64,000 bases of DNA from Stieleria tagensis (GTDB taxonomy: Bacteria; Planctomycetota; Planctomycetia; Pirellulales; Pirellulaceae): assembly GCF_024129865.1 (NCBI RefSeq), contig NZ_JAMYFE010000052.1, forward strand, positions 37,454-101,453, given 5' to 3'. The position numbers and the translations under genes are program-made. Positions 9,154-18,521 of the stretch are shown piece by piece. The notes below the pieces were generated by a model. It had not been told where the DNA came from. It did no database searches and worked only from the letters and a program-made list of their open reading frames with translations. The stretch's first letter is position 1. Every line of letters starts with the position of its first letter.

Positions 9154-9275
9154 GGCAACCCGAAGCGTGAGCGAGGGATTTTGGGTGTTCACTGGATCCC
9201 TCGCTCACGCGTCGGGTTACCAAAAACCAATGCCCCACTTGAAAACGCTGGCTTCCAAACGCGTCCGCGAGGGAT
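9154..9275. repeat. Palindromic intergenic repeat, family A, copy 2
   Basis: Imperfect inverted repeat with arms 9154-9179 and 9196-9221 around a 16-nt spacer; core GCGAGGGAT and GTCGGGTTACC. Arm 1 reads CCGAAGCGTGAGCG where arm 2 pairs from CGCTCACGCGTCGG, so the copy differs at two or so positions. A degraded half-site follows near 9258-9280. It lies in the 286-nt gap between the convergent sigma factor and kinase genes. Confidence 0.85.
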
Positions 9276-9331
9276 TTAGCGGGTGATCAAATAAAACTTG
9301 TGGGTGATCGCCAGCCCTGGCGGGCTCAGCT

Positions 9332-9361
9332 ACGGGAAATACGACCGTTGAGTATTCCCGT
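9332..9361 (-). terminator. Hairpin just downstream of the kinase stop codon
   Basis: ACGGGAAATAC (9332-9342) pairs with GTATTCCCGT (9352-9361) with one bulged base, four bases beyond the kinase stop on the minus strand. There is no T-tract. Possible terminator or mRNA 3'-end stabiliser for the kinase gene. Confidence 0.35.
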
Positions 9362-9365
9362 GATC

Positions 9366-11657
9366 TTAAACCGGTACAACCAAGTCGTTTTTGCCGGACA
9401 ACACGGGGCGCATGATGCTGCATTGACGGACAATGAAACGGTAGGCTGAAAACGCAGCAAACAGGCCCAATCCGGATGCCGCGATCGCTACCAACATCAC
9501 GTATTTGGCATCGGTGTCACTGACCAGCAACAACGTCGCGCCGAGTAGCGGCAGCAAACAAGCCAACATCAGGTAACGTTCACTCCGCCGGACAAGCGTG
9601 GTCACACGGTCATCAAACTGCGGGTCACGCAAATCAGAACGCACCATCGTTGGATACCAAATTGAGATCGCGTACGCGCTGAGCCCGAAAAATGGATAGA
9701 TCGCAGCGACACCACCGCAGATCACATGCGACACGAAAAAGTGTCCGAACTCGCGGCGTGTGAATTCAGGCGTCAGCACCCCCAGGATCGTCGGCCACAA
9801 TATCGCCGCCAAACACCACAAGATGCCGCCGATCACCGCGGCACGGTGGGCCAGTTCGAGTGTTGAAAACAAGTCCTGTTCATTGGCCGGTTCACCCGCG
9901 TCGGCCGCTTCCTTGGCCCGAATGACTTGGTGGGTGTAATAGATCAGAAAACCGATGGCGACCGAAAATGCGGCCGAGTTGATACAGATCGCCAACAGTT
10001 GAAACGTCTCTTCCAATCCATCGACTTCTTCGAACAGTTTCCCTAGCGTGTCGTAATAGTTGTAGACAAACCCGAACGCAGCGGCGATGACATTGGGGAC
10101 CAGCGTGATGATCGCGGTCACCAGCCACGGGGAACGCCTTGCCAGCCAACCGTGCCAGCTGTCCGGTTCGGGATCAAACAATCTCGCTGCGTCGGGGTGC
10201 AGGGTCAAAATCAGACGGGCTTCCAGTTCGGCACCCGATCCGATTCGGTCTTGCGGGTCGATCGACAACGTTTGCCGCAGGATTTTTTCCAACAGCCGCG
10301 ACAACGCGTCTTCACCGTGATACGTCGGTGGATTGATGTTCTCCCGAGCGTCCAGCTGCTGCGAGATCGCCGCGGTCCAGGAACCCGGATTGCCCGTCGT
10401 CACGAACGGCCGCCTGCCCTGCCACAATTCCCACAGCAAAATCGCCAGCGAGTACAGATCGGATCGCGCGCCGACCTGCTGCGGCTGCGACAACGCGGTG
10501 GCGGAAATCGCGCGCAAGTGTTCCGGTGCCATGTAGCCGATCGAGCCGCCGAAATTGCTGGCCGCCCCGGCGCGACCCGCGCTGCCAGCGAAACTGACGT
10601 TGAAGTCCGCTAATTTGGGAACCCCTTCAGGCGATAGCAGCACGTTGGCCGGTTTGACATCACGATGCATCACGCCACGCTGGTGAGCATTCTGCAGCGC
10701 TCGGGCCAAGTGAATCCCTAGCCATGCGACTGCCATCGGCCATGACATCCGTCGCAGGTCATCGCGCAGTGGGGATTGTTCAGGGACGGCTTGCGCGGTT
10801 TTCAAGAGTGACCGATCCACCGCATCCAAAATCAAACCGCCCGATCGTTGCGGTGGTTGCGTGTGACGGACACGGTCAACCACATCGGCCAACGTGCCAC
10901 CGGGATGGAATTGCATGTACAACAAATGTGCCGGCGGATCGTCCAACACGCGCTGATCGAACACCCGCACGATGTTGGGATGATCAAATTGTGCCAGTGC
11001 CCGCGGTTCATCACCGGTGCCCTTGCTGACTTTCAATGCCACCAATCGGCTCATCGACACCTGTCGCGCCAAATACACGTTGGCAAACGCGCCGCTGCCC
11101 AGTGTTTGGACGATCACAAAATCATCGACCTGTTGGCCGACGTGAAATTCGGGCGGCCGACCGCGATGGGGAACCGACGATGTCGCTTCCGGTTTGGCGC
11201 TCAGTTGACCACCCAATAGTTCCGAGACGATCTCGCGGTGTTGGGGGAATCGTTTGTCATAGTCCGCCGGCTTCAGCGTTTCTCCGGCATCCTTGCGCAA
11301 TTGAATCTCCTCCATCACCAAATCCAGTGGCACCTGACCACTGGTCAGCATGTCGGGGAAACACGCCAGGTAGTCCTCGATCCGTGGCGTCGCCGCAGGT
11401 TCCGATTCAACGGCGGCGGCCATGTCCAATTTGATCAATTCAACCAACAGGAACCGTGTCGTTTCCGGATCGGCCGGCGGCAGAAACCGTGCCAGTTCAA
11501 CCGGTGAATGCAGCGGCGCGGATTCCAGATAGTTTTCCAGACACTGTTCCAGCAATCGGTCCAGTTGATCTGGGTCGGTGACCGAGCCCGCCGGAGGCGG
11601 TGTATCAATCGCATCCGTTGTTGCAGCCAGGTCGATGTGTGGAGTCCGGTCAGACAT
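9366..11657 (-). CDS. Membrane serine/threonine protein kinase (Hanks type) with DFN motif
   Basis: 763 residues. An N-terminal ~165-residue region typical of planctomycete kinases precedes the kinase domain. It has the glycine loop 'LGSGAFANVYLAR', the VALKV lysine K209, the catalytic loop 'HRDVKPANVLL' with D333, then 'LADFNVSF' in place of DFG (D351-F352-N353), and 'GYMAPEHLRA'. After residue ~510 come about six membrane helices (for example 'LVTAIITLVPNVIAAAFGFV'), so the kinase is membrane-bound with the catalytic part inside. The metal-binding Asp is intact, so activity is plausible despite Asn for Gly. Divergent from an ECF sigma factor, a pairing known from planctomycetes where the kinase is thought to control the sigma factor. 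Confidence 0.93.
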   Translation of the reverse strand: MSDRTPHIDLAATTDAIDTPPPAGSVTDPDQLDRLLEQCLENYLESAPLHSPVELARFLPPADPETTRFLLVELIKLDMAAAVESEPAATPRIEDYLACFPDMLTSGQVPLDLVMEEIQLRKDAGETLKPADYDKRFPQHREIVSELLGGQLSAKPEATSSVPHRGRPPEFHVGQQVDDFVIVQTLGSGAFANVYLARQVSMSRLVALKVSKGTGDEPRALAQFDHPNIVRVFDQRVLDDPPAHLLYMQFHPGGTLADVVDRVRHTQPPQRSGGLILDAVDRSLLKTAQAVPEQSPLRDDLRRMSWPMAVAWLGIHLARALQNAHQRGVMHRDVKPANVLLSPEGVPKLADFNVSFAGSAGRAGAASNFGGSIGYMAPEHLRAISATALSQPQQVGARSDLYSLAILLWELWQGRRPFVTTGNPGSWTAAISQQLDARENINPPTYHGEDALSRLLEKILRQTLSIDPQDRIGSGAELEARLILTLHPDAARLFDPEPDSWHGWLARRSPWLVTAIITLVPNVIAAAFGFVYNYYDTLGKLFEEVDGLEETFQLLAICINSAAFSVAIGFLIYYTHQVIRAKEAADAGEPANEQDLFSTLELAHRAAVIGGILWCLAAILWPTILGVLTPEFTRREFGHFFVSHVICGGVAAIYPFFGLSAYAISIWYPTMVRSDLRDPQFDDRVTTLVRRSERYLMLACLLPLLGATLLLVSDTDAKYVMLVAIAASGLGLFAAFSAYRFIVRQCSIMRPVLSGKNDLVVPV

Positions 11658-11769
11658 TCAACCGTGATCAAGTGGGGCGGAGACAGGCCATTTGCACTCG
11701 TTATACTGCTTTGGGGGCAGGGCAGCGTAGTAGGGCCTGTCGGAGACGGTTTTGAACCAGGTGAAACAG

Positions 11770-12402
11770 ATGTCAAATGACGATTCATCCGCTGCCGCGC
11801 TGATCCAACGGATCAAGCAAAAGGACGCCGCGGCGCTGGCCGAATATATCCGCCAACACCATCAACAATTGGGCGGCTTTGTCCGCTCGATCACCGGCGA
11901 GCACCTGTTGGCGTTGGTCGAAGTCGATGATTTGATCCAAGAGATTTCGGCGGCGGCTCTGTCCGGATTGGACACGGCACCGCTCGATCAATACTCGCCG
12001 ATGGACTGGTTGCATCAATTGGCACGTCGGCGTGTGGTCGATGCGCATCGATTTCATTTTGACGCCCAACGACGTGATGCCAATCGGCAACAGTCCCTGC
12101 ACGGTGCGGCACCATCGGGCGGTGGTGATTCACCAGCCGGGTTGGAGCAGATGTTGGCCGCCAGTATGACCAGTCCCAGTGCCGCCTACAGTCGCGACGT
12201 TCGGATGGTACGAATGCAAGAAGCGATTGGCACGCTCTGCGATGAACAACAGCAAGCGATTCGGATGCGTTATGCCGACGGGATGCCGACCAAACAAATC
12301 GCCGAGCAACTTGGCAAGACCGACGTGGCGATCCGAGTGTTGCTTTCGCGCAGCATGCGGCAACTGGAAAAAATCCTCGACGACGTCCGCCCCAGTCGAT
12401 GA
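11770..12402 (+). CDS. RNA polymerase sigma factor, ECF type, paired with the kinase
   Basis: 210 residues from the ATG at 11770, with AGGTG just upstream; TTG at 11752 or GTG at 11761 are alternatives. Region 2 contains 'LVEVDDLIQEISAAALSGL' and 'SPMDWLHQLARRRVVDAHRF'; region 4 contains 'MPTKQIAEQLGKTDVAIRVL', the helix-turn-helix. The intervening segment is rich in Gly/Ser. It is divergent from the Ser/Thr kinase with a 112-nt spacer that must hold both promoters; TATACT at 11702-11707 is a possible plus-strand -10 box. The arrangement suggests a kinase-controlled ECF factor; the target promoters are unknown. Confidence 0.9.
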   Translation: MSNDDSSAAALIQRIKQKDAAALAEYIRQHHQQLGGFVRSITGEHLLALVEVDDLIQEISAAALSGLDTAPLDQYSPMDWLHQLARRRVVDAHRFHFDAQRRDANRQQSLHGAAPSGGGDSPAGLEQMLAASMTSPSAAYSRDVRMVRMQEAIGTLCDEQQQAIRMRYADGMPTKQIAEQLGKTDVAIRVLLSRSMRQLEKILDDVRPSR

Positions 12403-12574
12403 CAGCGTGACAATGAATCACGTCGCGCTGGTGCGGAGGATTCATCTGAGCGGCTTCCAGATCGAAGCATCCAACGCTCACTCGATTCGGTCGTTCCAAC
12501 CCGTTGGAGTTCAACCTTTAGGTTGTCCCACCTCCACGCCAGCGAAGTCGGCGTTAAAAACCCCCAGCCCCTTT
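12403..12574. other. Gap between convergent genes with two small hairpins
   Basis: Contains TCCAAC/GTTGGA (12495-12508) and CAACC-TTTA-GGTTG (12512-12525), adjacent stems that could form one larger structure. No clear T-tract. Possible shared termination region for the sigma factor and the DUF11 protein gene. Confidence 0.3.
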
Positions 12575-15478
12575 TTAGTGGTCGGCGTAGACTTTGATGC
12601 TTTCTTCTTTGGTCACGGGGACTTCGCATTGGTCGCTGGTCACGATGGCTTTGACCAGATGGTGTCCCGCTGTCACGCCTTTGGCTTTGACGTGGTAGAC
12701 CATTTCGTCGTTGGCTTTGAGCAATCCACGCGGTGTGAATGCGATCACGCCCTGCCCTTGCTGGGTGAAGTCACCGTTTTCGACCAACTGCAAGCCTGGC
12801 GGCAGTTGGATTGCGACCTTGACGTTGGTGTCGTCACGCGACCCGGTGTTTTTGACGCGGATCTCATAGGTCGTTTGCCCATTGATTTCGATCGGGTCTG
12901 CGCTGTCGTTGATCGAGAACGTGAGTTCTGCAATCGAGTCCACAACGACTTGACTCTCGGTCGTGGCTTGCACGCCCAGGTCAGCCGAGGCTGCGGTTCG
13001 CAGCACGCGGTTGCCTGCTTCGACCGGCAGCAACGTCAATGGAACGGTGCCCGACTGGCCGACTTGCAACTTTGGCAGCGACCAGAACACGGCATGCCGC
13101 GTCGAGTCGTATTGGCCTTCGAAATCCGTTTTGACGAAGGTGAATCCGCGATCCAGTTGAACGCTCAGTTCGACATTGCTGGCTTCGTAGGTGCCGGTGT
13201 TTGCGATTTCCAACTCGTACGTGGCTTGGCGTTCCAGGAAACGTCGCGAGGGGCCGGTCATTGCGACTTGCAATTCCGGCGCAACGACTTGGACGGCGAC
13301 GGTGTCGACATGTTCCAGTCCATCGTCGGCTTTGACGCGAATTTGATTTTTGATGATGCCCGGTTTGACGGCCCGCATTCGCAAAATCTGGCGGCGGGTT
13401 TCACCTGGGCCCAAACTGCCGATCAAATTATCAAGCTGTTTTCCCTGGGGGTGTTCTAAACCGTCGGGGACATCTTCTTGCATGATCACGCCGGTCGCTT
13501 CGCCCGTACCCGGGTTACTGACCTCAAGTTCGATTTCCAATTGTTGACCGATCAAGACTTCCTTGGGTGCATGTTGCACGACTTTTAGTTCCGGTCGGGT
13601 GCTGATCGTGCGCACCGATGCAGCGGCTTGGAAAGTGACACGCGCCACACTGCCCAATTCACCCTCTTGTTCGGGCGTCAATTGCAGGGTGATGGTTCGT
13701 TCCTGATTGGGTTCCAGATCACCGAGTTCCCAAAACAATTCCGGTTGGAATTTAGGGTTCGGGCGTGGCGTGGCATCGGTCAGTGTCATCCCGTTGGGGA
13801 CGCGGTCATGGACTTGCACGTCCAGCGCCTTGGATCCACCGACGTTCTTGACGGTGATCACAAACGATGCCGGTTTGCCGACTTTGACTTCTGCGGGAGC
13901 GCGTTTGTGAATCACGACCGAAGGAGCTTGGGGGCCATCGAGATAGCGTTCGCCCGGCGAGGCTAGCGTGGGGGCCGGCGGAAGCATTCCGTCGGCCGCG
14001 GCGCTCTTGTAGCCGACGCCTTGGTAGATCGATTGGTTTGGTGTGTTGGCCGCTGCTGCGTCATAGGCCGGTGCTGGCAGTGTGCTCGCCGGCATCGTTG
14101 GCGCTGGCAAGGTTGGTGCCGGTAGCGCCGGAGCGGCTAGGGTTGATCGCGGTGCCGCTTGGTAGGCCATCGGATCGCCTGCGGCGTGATCGTTGCCGGT
14201 GTTGAAGGCGCTGGCGTTGTATGCCCCCGTGTTGAACGCGCTCGCGTTGTCTTGCGGATTGTCTTGGTCCACAATTTGTGGTTGCGATGCGAATCCCATC
14301 GCCGCAGCGCCCATTGCTGCGGCGCCGGTTGCAACAGCCCCGGTGGTTGGGGCGGCGGATGCGTGCTCGGGTTGTTGAAGCGTCGCTTGCGGATTGGTTT
14401 GCAGCTGGACCGGTGGCTCGCGGTTGAGCAACATCGTGCTGTTGGGTGCGGACGACAATCGGGGTTGGCCGCTCAGTTGGTCCGCTTGCATCACCGGTGT
14501 GATCAGCGACGCCGGCGATCCCGCATTGGGGTCGACCGAATCGGTCAGCTGGGCACTTTTGGGAGGCGTGTTGGAATGTGAGACGTTGCCATAGTCGGTC
14601 AGCTGGTCGCTGTCGAATTCGTTCGCGTCCAAGCCTTCGTCGGCCAGTCCGGCTGGCATGGCCGGTGCGCCACGCAATCCCATGGGCGCTGCGCTGCGTA
14701 AATCGTTGGCTGGCATTTCATCGGCCGGCATTTCATTGGACAGGTGATCCGTAGCGGGAGCCACATCGGCAGCGGCCAATTCCGCAGCAGCCTGTTCGAA
14801 CGATGAATTGGCAGCGTCGGTCTGGGGCGGGGCGCTACCCAGGGTCGTATCGCTGGGATAAGCCATCGGCGGCGTATCGACGAATTTGATTTCCGGCTGG
14901 CTGTGAGCGTTGTCGCTAATGTTGGCGGTGTCGGCGATCGGCACGCCCATCATCACCGAGGGGCCACCGGTGGGGGCCGTCGCAGATTCCAAACCTGGCT
15001 GTAGATCGTTGTCCGCCGTGTCACTGTTGCCATCGAGCGATTCATTATCCAATGGCGGCGCGTCGTCAAAGCTGGGGAAGCTCATCGTCATCGCTTGCGG
15101 CGATCCGGCGGCTTGCTCGGCTGACTCATCCGCTAGGGCAACATCGTCATCAGGCAGCGTCATCGCGCCGGCGGATTCGGTGTGCTGGACCAGTGCGACG
15201 CCTTGACCGGCTGCGGGCTGTTTGGCTGCGGATTTATCGAGCGGTTCTTCATCCACGGGCCGCAATGCTTCCACAGCGTCGCCAGCAGTCATCAGACGAC
15301 TGGGCGGAAAACTTTTTTCCGTTCCAATCGGTGAGGGGGCTTTACCAGGTGGTATCCCGTCGGCCTGCCAAGCCGATTCTGTGGTTTCTTGTTGGTCTTT
15401 TTGAGCTTGGGCGGCCATAATGGCCCCCAACAAAATCGTCACAGAACCTGCGGCGAGTCTTACGCCAAACGCTTTCAT
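12575..15478 (-). CDS. Secreted DUF11/CARDB-like repeat protein
   Basis: 967 residues from the ATG at 15478; a TTG 9 nt upstream is possible. Residues 1-26 (MKAFGVRLAAGSVTILLGAI and following AQA) are a signal peptide. Residues ~30-500 are low in complexity, acidic and Ala/Pro-rich, with short repeats such as 'LPAPTLPAPTMPASTLPAP', 'AFNTGAYNASAFNTG' and 'GAAAMGAAAMGFA'. Residues ~510-967 contain about four tandem Ig-like beta-sandwich repeats of the DUF11/CARDB kind: 'FVITVKNVGGSKALDVQVHD', 'IELEVSNPGTGEATGV', 'YELEIANTGTYEASNVELS' and 'YEIRVKNTGSRDDTNVKV'. It is probably a cell-surface or wall structural protein, common in planctomycetes. Confidence 0.9.
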   Translation of the reverse strand: MKAFGVRLAAGSVTILLGAIMAAQAQKDQQETTESAWQADGIPPGKAPSPIGTEKSFPPSRLMTAGDAVEALRPVDEEPLDKSAAKQPAAGQGVALVQHTESAGAMTLPDDDVALADESAEQAAGSPQAMTMSFPSFDDAPPLDNESLDGNSDTADNDLQPGLESATAPTGGPSVMMGVPIADTANISDNAHSQPEIKFVDTPPMAYPSDTTLGSAPPQTDAANSSFEQAAAELAAADVAPATDHLSNEMPADEMPANDLRSAAPMGLRGAPAMPAGLADEGLDANEFDSDQLTDYGNVSHSNTPPKSAQLTDSVDPNAGSPASLITPVMQADQLSGQPRLSSAPNSTMLLNREPPVQLQTNPQATLQQPEHASAAPTTGAVATGAAAMGAAAMGFASQPQIVDQDNPQDNASAFNTGAYNASAFNTGNDHAAGDPMAYQAAPRSTLAAPALPAPTLPAPTMPASTLPAPAYDAAAANTPNQSIYQGVGYKSAAADGMLPPAPTLASPGERYLDGPQAPSVVIHKRAPAEVKVGKPASFVITVKNVGGSKALDVQVHDRVPNGMTLTDATPRPNPKFQPELFWELGDLEPNQERTITLQLTPEQEGELGSVARVTFQAAASVRTISTRPELKVVQHAPKEVLIGQQLEIELEVSNPGTGEATGVIMQEDVPDGLEHPQGKQLDNLIGSLGPGETRRQILRMRAVKPGIIKNQIRVKADDGLEHVDTVAVQVVAPELQVAMTGPSRRFLERQATYELEIANTGTYEASNVELSVQLDRGFTFVKTDFEGQYDSTRHAVFWSLPKLQVGQSGTVPLTLLPVEAGNRVLRTAASADLGVQATTESQVVVDSIAELTFSINDSADPIEINGQTTYEIRVKNTGSRDDTNVKVAIQLPPGLQLVENGDFTQQGQGVIAFTPRGLLKANDEMVYHVKAKGVTAGHHLVKAIVTSDQCEVPVTKEESIKVYADH

Positions 15479-15680
15479 GGGTCGCAATCCGTTAGTGAAA
15501 AAACCGACTGGTCCTTCAGTGGGAATCGTTGCATATCAAATCAACGCCGTTGGTGGAAAGTCCGCTTCTGTGGATTTGGTTCTGCCGGTGGGGGTAACGG
15601 TGTGCCAGATTTGATCGGGCTGCTATCATAAAGATCCTGCCCTTTTCCGCTTCCCACCGACCCGATTGCCCTCCCCCTTG

Positions 15681-16643
15681 ATGAACAAACATGCCCCCCG
15701 AATTATTGCGTTTCCGGTTGCCTGGCTGACACTGCGGACGCTGGTCGCCGGGATCATCGCGGTCGCCGGTGTCACCTTACCCGCTGGCGTTGCCGTTCGC
15801 GCTTTTGCCGCCGAACCCGCCCAATACGAACACGGGCCGGATTCCCAAGTCAAAGAGGGTGTGCCACATGGCAAAGTCACCCAGCATGTGTGGTTGGACA
15901 GCAAGGTTTTTCCGGGCACCAAACGTCGCTACAGCGTCTACGTTCCGGATCAGTATGATGGCAAAACACCCGCCGCGTTGATGGTGTTTCAAGATGGCCA
16001 TACGTTCGAAGGCACCAGTGGCGATTTTCGATTGCCGGTGGTGTTCGACAATTTGATTGCCAGCGGCGAGATGCCGGTGACGATCGCGGTGATGATTGAT
16101 CCGGGATACAAAAGCGAGTTGCCCGAGACACGGGGTTGGCGTCCCCGGCCGGAAAACCGTAGTTTCGAATACGACACGATCAGCGGTGATTACGCCGAAT
16201 TTTTGCTGACAGAAATCTTGCCAGAAGTCGAAAAAGAGTATCGGATCACCGCCAACCCCGAACTTCGCGCCGTCTGTGGAAACAGTTCCGGTGGGATCTG
16301 TGCGTTTGGCGTGGCTTGGCATCGTCCGGACCAGTTCCGCAAAGTGCTCAGCCACATCGGCAGCTTTGTGAACATTCGCGGCGGTCATGAATTTGCGCCG
16401 ATGATTCGCAAGACCGACGCCAAACCGATCCGCGTCTTTCTTCAGGACGGTGAGAACGACCTGGATAATGCTCATGGCAATTGGCCTCTAGCCAATCAGC
16501 AGATGGCCAAATCGCTTGCATTTGCCGGCTACGATTACAAATTCGTGTTTGGCACGGGAGCACACAGCGGCAACCACGGTGGCGCCATCTTCCCCGACTC
16601 GCTGCGTTGGTTGTGGCGTGGTTGGAAGGACCAGACGCCGTAA
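15681..16643 (+). CDS. Secreted esterase, enterochelin-esterase (Fes/IroE)-like alpha/beta hydrolase
   Basis: 320 residues from the ATG at 15681; a TTG at 15666 is less likely. An N-terminal signal peptide (TLVAGIIAVAGVTLPAGVAV, then AFAAEP) indicates export. The catalytic domain has the nucleophile elbow 'GNSSGGICAF' (GxSxG), a late acidic region 'FLQDGENDLDN' and a C-terminal 'GAHSGNHGG' that supplies the histidine. This is the putative esterase D/Fes-like family; such planctomycete enzymes probably cleave extracellular esters such as acylated sugars, but the substrate is unknown. Its TAA shares a base with the ATG of the eboD-like gene, so the two are translationally coupled. Confidence 0.88.
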   Translation: MNKHAPRIIAFPVAWLTLRTLVAGIIAVAGVTLPAGVAVRAFAAEPAQYEHGPDSQVKEGVPHGKVTQHVWLDSKVFPGTKRRYSVYVPDQYDGKTPAALMVFQDGHTFEGTSGDFRLPVVFDNLIASGEMPVTIAVMIDPGYKSELPETRGWRPRPENRSFEYDTISGDYAEFLLTEILPEVEKEYRITANPELRAVCGNSSGGICAFGVAWHRPDQFRKVLSHIGSFVNIRGGHEFAPMIRKTDAKPIRVFLQDGENDLDNAHGNWPLANQQMAKSLAFAGYDYKFVFGTGAHSGNHGGAIFPDSLRWLWRGWKDQTP

Positions 16644-17875
16644 TGTTGCGCTCTTCATCATCGAAATCCAGTTCGCCAGATTCGAAGGACGCCAGGACCA
16701 AGCGTTTGACAAAACAAACCGACTCATTGGACATCGCATTCTCGGTGCCGTTTGTGCATCGCTTGCGGACCACGCACGAGGTTTCTGGCCAAGATTTTCA
16801 GACTCTGTTGGCGGTGCTGCATCGCGGCAGCGCCGGTCCGGTCAAAGTGCTACTGGTCGCCGAACATCCCGTGGCCGATTCCAGCGATCATGTCGCGCGA
16901 ATTCAACATCGGCTTGGCGGCAGTGCGGATGTCCAACTGGTCCGCCCGGCGCTGTTGGTTGCCGGCGGTGAAGCGGTCAAGAACGATTCCCAGTGCGTTC
17001 AAGAAGTTCTCTCTCAAATCAACGTGCACGATTTGGATCGCCGCAGTTACGTGGTGGCGATCGGGGGCGGCGCAATGTTGGACGCGGTCGGCTATGCCGC
17101 CGCGATCGCGCACCGAGGCATTCGGTTGGTGCGGTTGCCGACCACCACGCTGGCGCAGGGCGACAGCGGCGTGGGCGTGAAAAACGCGATCAACCAGTTT
17201 GGCAAAAAGAACTGGGTGGGAACCTTCAGCGTGCCTTGGGCGGTGATCAATGATGCCTCGTTGTTGGATTCCCTTTCGGATCGTGATTTCTGTAGCGGGT
17301 TCAGCGAATCGGTGAAGGTGGCGTTGCTGAAAAGCCGTCACGAGTTCGATTGGCTGTGCGAGCATGCCGAATCGATTCGTAATCGCCAGATGGACGTGGC
17401 GACACAGGCGATCGCGACCAGTTGCCGTCTGCACCTGCGGCACATCACCGAGGGTGGTGATCCGTTCGAGATGCTGGAAGCACGGCCGTTGGATTTTGGG
17501 CATTGGTCGGCGCATAAATTGGAACCGATCACCGATTACGCCATTCGCCACGGCGAGGCGGTCGGCATCGGTGTCGCGATCGACTGTTTCTATTCCCATT
17601 TGAAACTCGGTTTTCCATTGTCCGACGCATTGCGAGTGTGTCACTGTCTGGCAGCTCTGGGATTGCCGCTGTGGCACTCCTCGCTGGCGCCGCTGGATCG
17701 TCTGTTGGGCGGTCTGGAAGAATTTCGCCAGCACCTGGGTGGCCGGTTGACGATCACCATGTTGCGGGGCATCGGCGACAGTGTCGATGTGCATGAAATC
17801 GAGACCGCAGTGATGGCCGAAGCGATTCAAATGTTAAAAGCCGAATCCGACGCCATCTCCGCCGCCTCGGCGTAG
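16643..17875 (+). CDS. eboD: EboD-like 3-dehydroquinate synthase homologue
   Basis: 410 residues from the ATG at 16643 overlapping the esterase stop (TAATG). It has the AroB fold signatures: the NAD-binding 'VVAIGGGAMLDAVGYAAAIA', 'LPTTTLAQGDSGVGVKNAIN', the metal-binding 'GFSESVKVALL' glutamate, 'LDFGHWSAHKLE' and 'RHGEAVGIG' histidines. The wording 'RPLDFGHWSAHKLE' and 'GKKNWVGTF' is that of the EboD subfamily rather than housekeeping AroB. EboD belongs to the ebo gene set linked to export or modification of a secondary metabolite in cyanobacteria and Bacteroidetes; the other ebo genes are not in the window. The first ~30 residues are Ser/Lys-rich and not part of the domain. Confidence 0.85.
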   Translation: MLRSSSSKSSSPDSKDARTKRLTKQTDSLDIAFSVPFVHRLRTTHEVSGQDFQTLLAVLHRGSAGPVKVLLVAEHPVADSSDHVARIQHRLGGSADVQLVRPALLVAGGEAVKNDSQCVQEVLSQINVHDLDRRSYVVAIGGGAMLDAVGYAAAIAHRGIRLVRLPTTTLAQGDSGVGVKNAINQFGKKNWVGTFSVPWAVINDASLLDSLSDRDFCSGFSESVKVALLKSRHEFDWLCEHAESIRNRQMDVATQAIATSCRLHLRHITEGGDPFEMLEARPLDFGHWSAHKLEPITDYAIRHGEAVGIGVAIDCFYSHLKLGFPLSDALRVCHCLAALGLPLWHSSLAPLDRLLGGLEEFRQHLGGRLTITMLRGIGDSVDVHEIETAVMAEAIQMLKAESDAISAASA

Positions 17876-17944
17876 CTCGTTTGTGCCGTCCTGAGGCCGG
17901 TGCCGGCGCCCCTCAAGGGTTGATTGCGTCGTTTGGATGTGTGC

Positions 17945-18120
17945 TTTTATCGCAACCCGACGCGTCAGTTTTGAAGCCAGCGTTTTTGCGTCAGGTATTG
18001 GGTTTTGGTAACCCGAAGCGTCAGCGAGGGATCCCGCAAACACCCTAAATCCCTCGCTCACGCTTCGGGTTACCATAAAAGCGCGACTTCTAAACTCACG
18101 CGTCGGGTTAGGCAAAACCA
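17945..18120. repeat. Palindromic intergenic repeat, family A, copy 3
   Basis: Arms 18007-18032 and 18049-18074 pair around a 16-nt spacer with a single mismatch (CAGCG against CGCTC). Here both arms carry the variant GAAGCG/CGCTTC instead of GACGCG/CGCGTC, a compensated change. Outer half-sites are at about 17954-17972 and 18097-18110. Lies downstream of the eboD-like gene. Confidence 0.88.
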
Positions 18121-18521
18121 ATGCGTCACTTGAAAACGTGCGTTCTGAGATGGTTTGGTGGTACGGGGATGACAGGTCCCGCGGTTGTGGCTGTTAGGGC
18201 ACGGACACGAAGCGGAACAACTGTCGCAGGCTGGTGCCTGCCCCCTCTGTGGACCAGGTCGCGCATTCCAATCAGTTCGATTGTTCCGGCGGGCCATTTT
18301 CGATTTTGACGTTTTGGGGTTCTGATCCCGCTACGACCACCGGCTTCGTCCAACAGTTGGATGGCTGAAGAAGTGCGCCTGCTGTGGCGCCGATGCAGCC
18401 AGAGACAACAGTGCGCGGGGAAGATTCTGGATTGATTCGGGTCAACCGTCCTCGTGAACACCAACGCAATCGATCGGTTTCGGCATCGTCGCCGAATGGG
18501 TCAGAGTGGAGAAAGTTTGTG
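18121..18521. other. Intergenic region upstream of the TPR/C39-like unit
   Basis: No convincing gene. Holds one perfect stem GCAGGC-TGGT-GCCTGC at 18226-18241. The open frame of the TPR gene continues upstream to 18384 but that part has no ribosome site and an uncharacteristic composition. The promoter of the three-gene unit should lie here; I cannot identify its boxes. Confidence 0.45.

Noticed and set aside
12179..13459. Long + strand open frame (426 codons) across the DUF11 gene
   Set aside because: Antisense shadow of the DUF11 gene and the end of the sigma factor; no domain and no ribosome site.
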